Assembly: GCA_007922305.1 (NCBI GenBank)
Contig: ML677365.1
Coordinates: 13,477,931 to 13,541,930, forward strand
Source: Dermatemys mawii
Taxonomy: Eukaryota; Chordata; Testudines; Dermatemydidae
DNA length: 64,000 nucleotides
Reading direction: 5' to 3'
A program made the position numbers and the translations under genes. Shown here in pieces: positions 57,461-64,000 of this stretch. A model generated the notes under the pieces. The model had not been told where the DNA came from. It searched no databases and was given only the letters and a program-made list of their open reading frames with translations. Within the stretch, counting starts at the first letter, position 1. The number at the start of each line of letters is the position of its first letter.

Positions 57461-58419
57461 TATATTAGTAGAGGGATAGTGTCATGTATGCCATTGACCT
57501 AAGCTTATGCAGAATAGGTTTAGCCACTTTTATAATTTGATATACAGGTTTCACTCAGTTTTAGGGTTTTCTTGTTGATCAGGTATCCATTTTAATAGCT
57601 TATAAATATGTGAAAATGTGCAGACAGGTGTAAAACACTCTCATTTTGTTTTGTGTTTTGTAATTTCTCTAGAATGAGTATATGGCTTTTGTCCATATTA
57701 ATCATCTCAATTATAGATTGACATGATGCCTTTTTTTTCCCCAAAAGAATTATGAAGACAGTGAAAGGACCCACTTTTTGACATCTTCCTGCTATGGGTC
57801 AACAGGTCTGTCCTGTATCACATGAAAAATTGGCTTAATGTCTCAGACAACAGCTTGATACAGAGCAGTACATGATAATGGCTGTGTCTTTGCAATGCTT
57901 TGCTGTGTTTGTATGTCAGACCAGGGAGGAATGCCATAAGGTAATGCCAAGATACTCTCTTATGGCACTGACTGGGGAAAAAGAAACGAGTTCTGGCTGC
58001 AATTTAAACTCATTGCTCCTGGTTTATTGAACTCAACCCTTATGTTTTCAGCATTGAGATGTAACTTAAAATGAATGTAGCTCTAAGGAGAGTCTTGTGT
58101 GCGGAGTACTTAAACTATTGCTGTTCCTTGCAGAACTCTTTTTAAGACTGCTTGAGTCCATTATTATATTCCATGTTTGACATTGAACTGAGATGGACCA
58201 TTTTATCCTTCCCTCAGATTTCCCAGTAAAATCAACCCTCCTCCAATGACATGCTCCTCCTGGCCTAAAGGTGTGGCAGCCTCCTTTACAACAGGCATGT
58301 CACCAATCCTACAAGTCACAAAACTGGCCTGGTTTTAGGTTTTGTTGCAGACTGGAAACATGGATCAGAGTCATTAGAAGGCTTGTTAAGATGCATAAAG
58401 AGGGTGCATTCAGGAGAGG
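57461..58419. other. Unassigned stretch
   Basis: No recognisable gene or repeat. Confidence 0.5.
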
Positions 58420-58585
58420 TAGTGTGGGTTGGTGCCTATGATGCTAGAGTAGGTGTCTTCAGGTTTGGGTTCTAGTCCCAGCTCTTACCCTGACTTGCTT
58501 TTTGACCTTAGGCCAGTGAATTAACCTCTATAGCCTTTACAGTGAAGTGAAGATAACTTTTATCAAGTGCTTTCAGTTTTGTTGC
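58420..58585 (+). mobile_element. MIR SINE
   Basis: A tRNA-like head with ggttctagtcccagctctta (box B region) is followed by ttttgaccttaggccagtg, aattaacctctatagcc and, further on, tatcaagtgctttcag. This is the standard MIR order on the plus strand. Confidence 0.7.
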
Positions 58586-60734
58586 ACGGAAAGCCCTGTA
58601 TCATTGCTCCTTGTTTTTATTCATGGTCTTATATCAAAGTCTTGTGAAAGTCAGTGATTTTGGTTGAGCTACATTTTGAGTCTTTGGGTTTGTTGAAACC
58701 AAAACTAGGGGCATGAACCCATGAAAATGTTCAAAACCTCCACCTGAAAACAGAAACTGCAGTGTTCCGCCTTCCTCTAACTAATTTAGGGGACTTCTTG
58801 GAAGTAAGTCTGTCATTTTTTCACGATGATTAAATATTGTCTTTCACACAACACAAACTGCTCTCTGTGGTGAAGGATTGATGTGTCTGAGTGAAATCCA
58901 AGGAAACGGGACATGTAATAGTTGTTTTTAATTAAATAAACAACTGAGCACAAGTTTTTCCTCCACAAAGTAGCAAAAAAGTCACTGTCAGGTAAGTGCT
59001 CCAAAATGTAAACGTTTTTTCTGAAGATTTACATTTCCATTAACAGTACAGCCTCTGGTCCTAATCTACTGTAGTTCTTTGGAGTAGCTCTGTGGGAACG
59101 AAGGAAATTCTGGAAACAAAATGTGCTCCTGTACTGCACAATAAGACAGCTGATAAATTTGGTAATAAACACTATTCAACTGACCTTATATTTCATCAAT
59201 GTTTGTAGTGATTGTTCTTTAGCCTTTGCATTTTGCTAAGATTGTTCTATTAAGCTGTCAATGTTCTCCAAATTGAAAATTGCTCAACAGCACATAATTC
59301 ACTATTCCTTACTAATTAAGTTGGTTATCAGATTTTGCTGATGGGTAATTTTGTTCAAGACTTCACAAACGCTGCTAAATTTGTTCATGTAAACAAATAG
59401 TAACATGCTTTTCTCTTGTATTATGAAGATTAGATTAGGAAAAGTTTTTCTCCCCTTTCTGGAAAGCTTAATAATAGCTTCCATTTAGGCAGGTATTTAG
59501 AATTTCCACAGATGTCTAGCACAAAAGGATTCAAAACAATACTGTTGTCTTACACGCTTATTCCTGAATGCATTAGCCATGACAAGCTCTGGGTAATTGG
59601 ATGGCTTGTCATGCCTGTAAAAATATATTATTTCTTTTTTTTAAAAAAAATCCCCCACTGCAAGGAAAAAGTGTCGATAGAAGACTGGTTTAAATTAGTT
59701 ACATTTGTTAAGAAAAATGCAATGCACTGTGAAAACCTTAAGTCACTGTATCTAACATCCAAAAATCATCAGTTTACTCTTAAGTAGACAACAGCAAGAT
59801 CTATTATACAAGTTTTAACAACATAGACCTTCTTCAGAAAACGTGCTTATATAAACTAATTGAGTTTAGGGTTTCTAATGGGAACACTGGATAATCGAAT
59901 TACACTTCCCCTGAGAGAAATTGGCATCAGATTATTTCATTTAGATTTTCTGATAACAGCTCTTACTGAATAGATAAGAATCAACACTTCTTTCTTCTGC
60001 CCTGAAGGTGTTCATAATATAGCCAAAATGTGGGCAGTGAGTTCAGCTGATGGGTAATATATCTATTGCTCTCGTTTTGAAGAGGACAGCTTCATTTTAT
60101 TAGGCTTTGCTCCCATGTCCCAGTAAGACAGCTGCAAATCTCTTTTCGTTTGAAGGCTTTTTGAGTGTGTTCCACTTAAAAGAAGCCCAGTGAGATACAT
60201 TGGTAGCACTTGCTAGTTCCTCATAGTGTGCTGATATTTCAAATCCAGGACAGGGAATTTCAGAGGGCGGACCGAGAAGCTCAATTCAAGGTTGACTCCT
60301 ACAGCTATGACTCCCTCCCAGTCTTATTCTCCCTGCATTATTTTGACCAATGGCAACCCTTCAAACAGGTTAACCTCGAACTATTTGTAAATAATTGTGT
60401 GATTGCTATGGAGCTTAGCTGGAAGTATATACTGTATGCAGCAGCATCTGAAGAATTTAAATGATTTATAACAGTGCCTCTCCTGATTAAAATTAGTGTT
60501 CATATTATTTGAGGGATACTGGGAGTGAGAAGGTGCATTGAAAGGTAAAAATTTGTGCTCTTCTACTAATGTGCTACACATGGAATGTTCTGCTATTTAC
60601 TTATTACTGCCATCTACAGAGCACTTCTCAAATATTGATTATTTGCGGGTCATTTTTATTTCTAAATTTAAAAGAAAGTGAGGATTCGCCGGCTAGTGAC
60701 AGCAGAATCTGGCCCACAAACAGCAAGCTAAGCA
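58586..60734. other. Unassigned AT-rich stretch
   Basis: No recognisable gene or repeat. Confidence 0.5.
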
Positions 60735-60841
60735 GTAGCTAGGTCTTCTAGTTAGAGCACAAACAGGGGAGTAAGGAGATGCAGGTTGTAGGCCTGACTC
60801 TAGTGCTCTTTGCTGGGGCCTTGGGCAATCGCTTGATGTGA
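60735..60841 (+). mobile_element. MIR/tRNA-SINE, first part
   Basis: cttctagttagagcacaaac, gagatgcaggttgtaggcct and ggccttgggcaatcgcttga correspond to a tRNA-derived SINE head and core. It is broken off at 60841. The typical end of such SINEs is found at 61323-61440. Confidence 0.55.
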
Positions 60842-61032
60842 GATTTTCAAAATTGCCTAAAGACCTCACTTTCTTATGTTTTTAGGCACCTAATGGTGCA
60901 GTCTGAACAACTTACTAGGTGCCTATCTGCACCTATTGGGGAATGAACATCTTTGAAAATCTGAGCCAGAAAGATTTAGGAGCACAGGTCCCATTGACGT
61001 TGAAAATTGGGTGCTTTTTGAAAACCCCATTC
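60842..61032. repeat. Palindromic turtle repeat (attttcaaaattgcctaa type)
   Basis: agattttcaaaattgcctaa and ttttaggcacctaa face aggtgcctatctgcacc and tttgaaaatctgagccaga in inverted orientation. Class unknown; familiar as a dispersed turtle repeat. Confidence 0.45.
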
Positions 61033-61035
61033 TTA

Positions 61036-61322
61036 GGACTGGGCTACACTACATGTGTGTGTGTGTGGGTCGACCTAAGATACGCAGCTTCAACTATGCG
61101 AATGGCATAGCTGAAGTCACAATACCTTAGGTCAATTTACCTGGCCGTCCCCACGGCGGCGGGTCAGCTGCTGACCTGCTGGCTCCTCTTACTCCTTCTG
61201 CCGAGGTGCAGTACAGGTGTCGATTCGGAGATTGATTTATTGCATCTAGATGAGACGCGATAAATCAATCCCCGATACATCGAGCGCTACCCAGCAATCC
61301 AGCGGGTAGTGTAGCCGTACCC
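61036..61322. mobile_element. Harbinger-type MITE, relative of 53628 in the opposite orientation
   Basis: ggactgggctacactac on the left and gtagtgtagccgtaccc on the right are inverted. The inner gtcgacctaagatacg, gcttcaactatgcg / atagctgaagtc hairpin, gattgatttattgcatctag and gcgataaatcaatccccga match the other copy read backwards. tta precedes it; ttt follows where tta would be expected. Contains a (gt)n tract (61052-61066). Confidence 0.75.
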
Positions 61323-61440
61323 TTTATCACTGTGTTTAATTTTCTTCACTTCTGCAATAGGGATAATGATTGCCAATTGCTATAGAGTGCTCTGAGATCT
61401 TCAGATGAAAACTGCTAAATTGCATAAATACAAAGTATTC
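61323..61440 (+). mobile_element. MIR-type SINE, last part
   Basis: ctgcaatagggataatgatt, tagagtgctctgagatcttc and agatgaaaactgctaaattg correspond to the end of a MIR/tRNA-SINE. It completes the head at 60735-60841. Confidence 0.55.
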
Positions 61441-62571
61441 TTGTTGCATTCCATAGTGCAGGTAAATAAAACATTTTTACAAAGACAGCTTTTATATGAA
61501 GACTGAATTACCCCTAGATTAATGCTATATGTCCTGTGTATACTGAATGGAAGATTAGATTAATTATTTCACTTATAAAGAAAACATACTGTTTAACAGA
61601 TTGGAACAACATACCAAGCAAAGCCTCTTGGTTTTAAGGTTGAATTCTATTGGCTGTTTTTTTAATTCAGATTACCTTTAAATCCTAATTTCAATTAAAT
61701 TTTGCACTAATTGTATTGTTACTTGTAAATGCTCTCTAATGCTTGAACTGACATAGCTTACTGACTCTTTTGACCTATCCAATTCATTACGGTATGTGAT
61801 CGTCCTCTTACACAACACTCTGTTTTACACTTTTGATGCAACGGAGTATTGATTCGTAATGATCAAATGTTATCTACTGCAGATGAAGGTTGAGATACAA
61901 TAAATACCATCCCTTTACATTACTGGCTTTGGAGTGAATATTGCTAACATTTTCTGCACTGGATGCAGTAAGCACTGGACAGTTTGGATAGCTCCTTCTT
62001 TTGCAAGGTACCAGCTGCTTTTTAAAGTGCTACTTCATGGCCTCAAAAAGGAGGCATCTGTCAAACTGACTCCCCAATCTACACCCTCTATCAGATGTTA
62101 ACTTCAGATTTATACTTTGGTTTTGTTTGATTTGTTTTTTAAAATGTACCTAAATGTTTTTATTATAGCTAATAAAGTGAAAAGCCACTGTACTAATTTG
62201 CAGCTTATTACAACCAGGGTCTATTGAGATTTCCATATCAGGTAGTTCTGCCAAGACACTTCACTTCTGACTGGCAACATCTCTACAACTTCAACGTGGG
62301 ACCTCCCTTAAACAAAACTTGTGAATTGTAGAGATATAAACTGGGTGTTAGATTATGTGGATTTTGCTCTGCATACTTTCTTATGTCAGAGGGATGGTTT
62401 AAAGCTAGATTCAGATTGCTAAACTCATTATTCAGGGTCAATGTTTTGGGATTTTGGATATAGGAGTAAAAATTCTTTCATGCTCTGGACTATGGTGTGG
62501 CGATTTTGTTGAACTGTAAAGCAGAACCAAAACATGGTGGTTGTCCTTCACTAGTCCTGTATATTCCTAAA
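61441..62571. other. Unassigned AT-rich stretch
   Basis: No recognisable gene or repeat. Confidence 0.5.
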
Positions 62572-63087
62572 TGTCATGGCCAGGTCATGGGTGCCCAGAC
62601 CTAGTGGTCAGAGCCAGAATCCACAGTCACAGGACACGAGTCAGCTGGGCAGGAATCCTGGAGGTCCAAAGGAGGTCAGAGACTGTAAATCAGAACCACG
62701 AATTGGGAACCAGAGTCAGGCCAGGTCAGGATATCTGGCGGTCAGAGGCAGGAGCCAAATTGAAGGTTTGAAACCACAAGTCAGATGCCAGAAAATCAAG
62801 TCAGGGAAGCAAGAGTGGGTAATAGGTAGCACAAGGCACACAGTCCAGAGCAGGATGGAAGCCAATGATTCAGCAATTTCCTGTTCCTATTGCTAGCTTA
62901 AGTAGGGCCAGTGGACCAATCAGCCACTCTGGGTCTCTGCCAATCATATCTCAAGGGAGGAGCCTCACTCTGGGGCTCGGCTTTGTGGGTCTCAGGTGAG
63001 CTGTTGTCAGCAGGCTGCTAGGTAGAGAGTTGGAGCATGGCTGCTCCTAGGAAGGTGGGAAGGACTTGAGACCTAGGGGTCATGATA
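62572..63087. mobile_element. LTR-like repeat rich in gtcag/ccag units
   Basis: Starts tgtcatggccaggtcatggg and ends ctaggggtcatgata. The first 260 bases repeat short units such as gtcagagcca, ccagagtcagg and aagtcagatgcc. ttaagtagggccagtggacc and accaatcagccactctgg follow. I recall LTRs of this composition in turtles. TSD not resolved; no coding region. Confidence 0.45.
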
Positions 63088-64000
63088 GTAAAATGATTTT
63101 TCTGCTATTTTTTGCATTAAAATTGTAACACAACCTCCTTCCCCAACAAAAAGCTGGCTTCCTTCCCTCTTTATGTTGGAGGGCTTTGGAGGACATGGAT
63201 GAATTAGACTGAAAACTGAGCTGTGTCTTGTCCAGTTGCAAACAGAGGAAGGAGGGGCTATTGCATGTTGGACTGTATAATTCTTGTAATGTTGCAGTTC
63301 TCAGCTTTAGATGAGCCAGCATGTCCACTCCTTGGCCCCGTCACACTGTTCAGCAGCACCAGAGGTTGGATTATGGCTGTAAATGAATAACTGAGGATTC
63401 CCCTCATGGTGGGAACTCCCTGCAAGCATTAACCCAGAGGAGGCAGCCCCTGTACCAGCCACCCCTCCACTCCTGATATAAGGAGCTTGGTGAACATTGT
63501 GGAACGGAGCTTTGCTACACTACTGATGTGAGGTTCCCAATGTACTTTATACCAGTGGTATCAGTTAGAGGAGCCCCTAGTCTTCATAGTTCCATGCCCC
63601 TGAGATTGGGGCTGGGCTGGTGCAGAACCAGAGCTGTAGCCAGTTCTTGAAAATTCCTCCTTCCCTTCCTTGTGCTGAGCAAAGCTCAGATACAGGGAAG
63701 AAACAAGCCTAGAATTTTGGGGTTTTGACATGAGTGGAACTACTTAGAACTTGGTCTTTGTGTTGGTGTGCTTTGTAGCTGGCAAAATCAAGATTTAAAG
63801 AGTCACTATTGTCAGAATGCGTTCAGATTTTAGTCCATCACATACATAGTTAATGTGCTAGGAGATTAAGCTACTGTACAATAAATTTGCTGACTTAATT
63901 TTGAGAAATATAAAAGCTCTAGTGAAGTGAGGTTTCATGGCACAATATATTCCTTTCTTAATTCATAATGCTTCAGATGAACAGCACATTAAGATCTCCC
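63088..64000. other. Unassigned stretch to window end
   Basis: No recognisable gene or repeat. Confidence 0.5.

Noticed and set aside
1..64000. CRISPR array, operon or microbial defence system
   Set aside because: No regular direct repeats with spacers and no densely packed coding; all signals are those of a vertebrate nuclear genome.

Overview
The window reads as vertebrate nuclear DNA, most likely from a turtle (Testudines). It has no operons or long intact ORFs. It is AT-rich intergenic or intronic sequence loaded with interspersed repeats that I recognise from turtle genomes: hAT and Harbinger-like MITEs, CR1 LINEs, MIR-type and 5S-derived SINEs, a DIRS-type retroelement, an R2-like LINE, and a foldback repeat with the motif ggtagccgtgttactctg. 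The lineage call rests on memory of these families, not on a search. No conventional protein-coding gene could be identified, and almost every short ORF is a chance opening or a transposon remnant.

Layout. 1-5 kb: mostly unassigned. 5.3-7.5 kb: a 5S-derived SINE split by a Harbinger-like MITE that is itself split by an LTR-like repeat, followed by hAT remnants. 9.4-12.3 kb: MITEs, then a 1.7-kb palindromic hAT element carrying two inverted copies of the transposase C-terminal domain. 14.9-20 kb: two foldback elements (one with a 400-base N gap at its centre) and a CR1 interrupted by a MITE. 20-22.4 kb: a LINE with the gene order of a 5' inversion, separated by an LTR-like repeat. 23.7-27.5 kb: three hAT elements with clear 8-bp target-site duplications (TSDs). 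28.9-29.7 kb: LTR-like repeat. 33 kb: CR1 ends. 35.7-42.5 kb: the densest block (foldback, SINE-like repeat, hAT, DIRS with a nested hAT, R2-like LINE, and a Harbinger-like element with a Myb/SANT ORF inserted in a MIR).

43.6-44.5 kb is a CpG island with a CRE palindrome. It is the only strong sign of a host promoter or first exon. The 5.7 kb after it is repeat-poor and could be a first intron. 50.2-63.1 kb holds a solo LTR, a CR1 reverse-transcriptase segment, two related Harbinger-like MITEs, a MITE with a nested hAT, MIRs and another LTR-like repeat. The main biology visible is layered transposition: insertions inside insertions give a relative order of events. The features are independent insertions, not a joint pathway.
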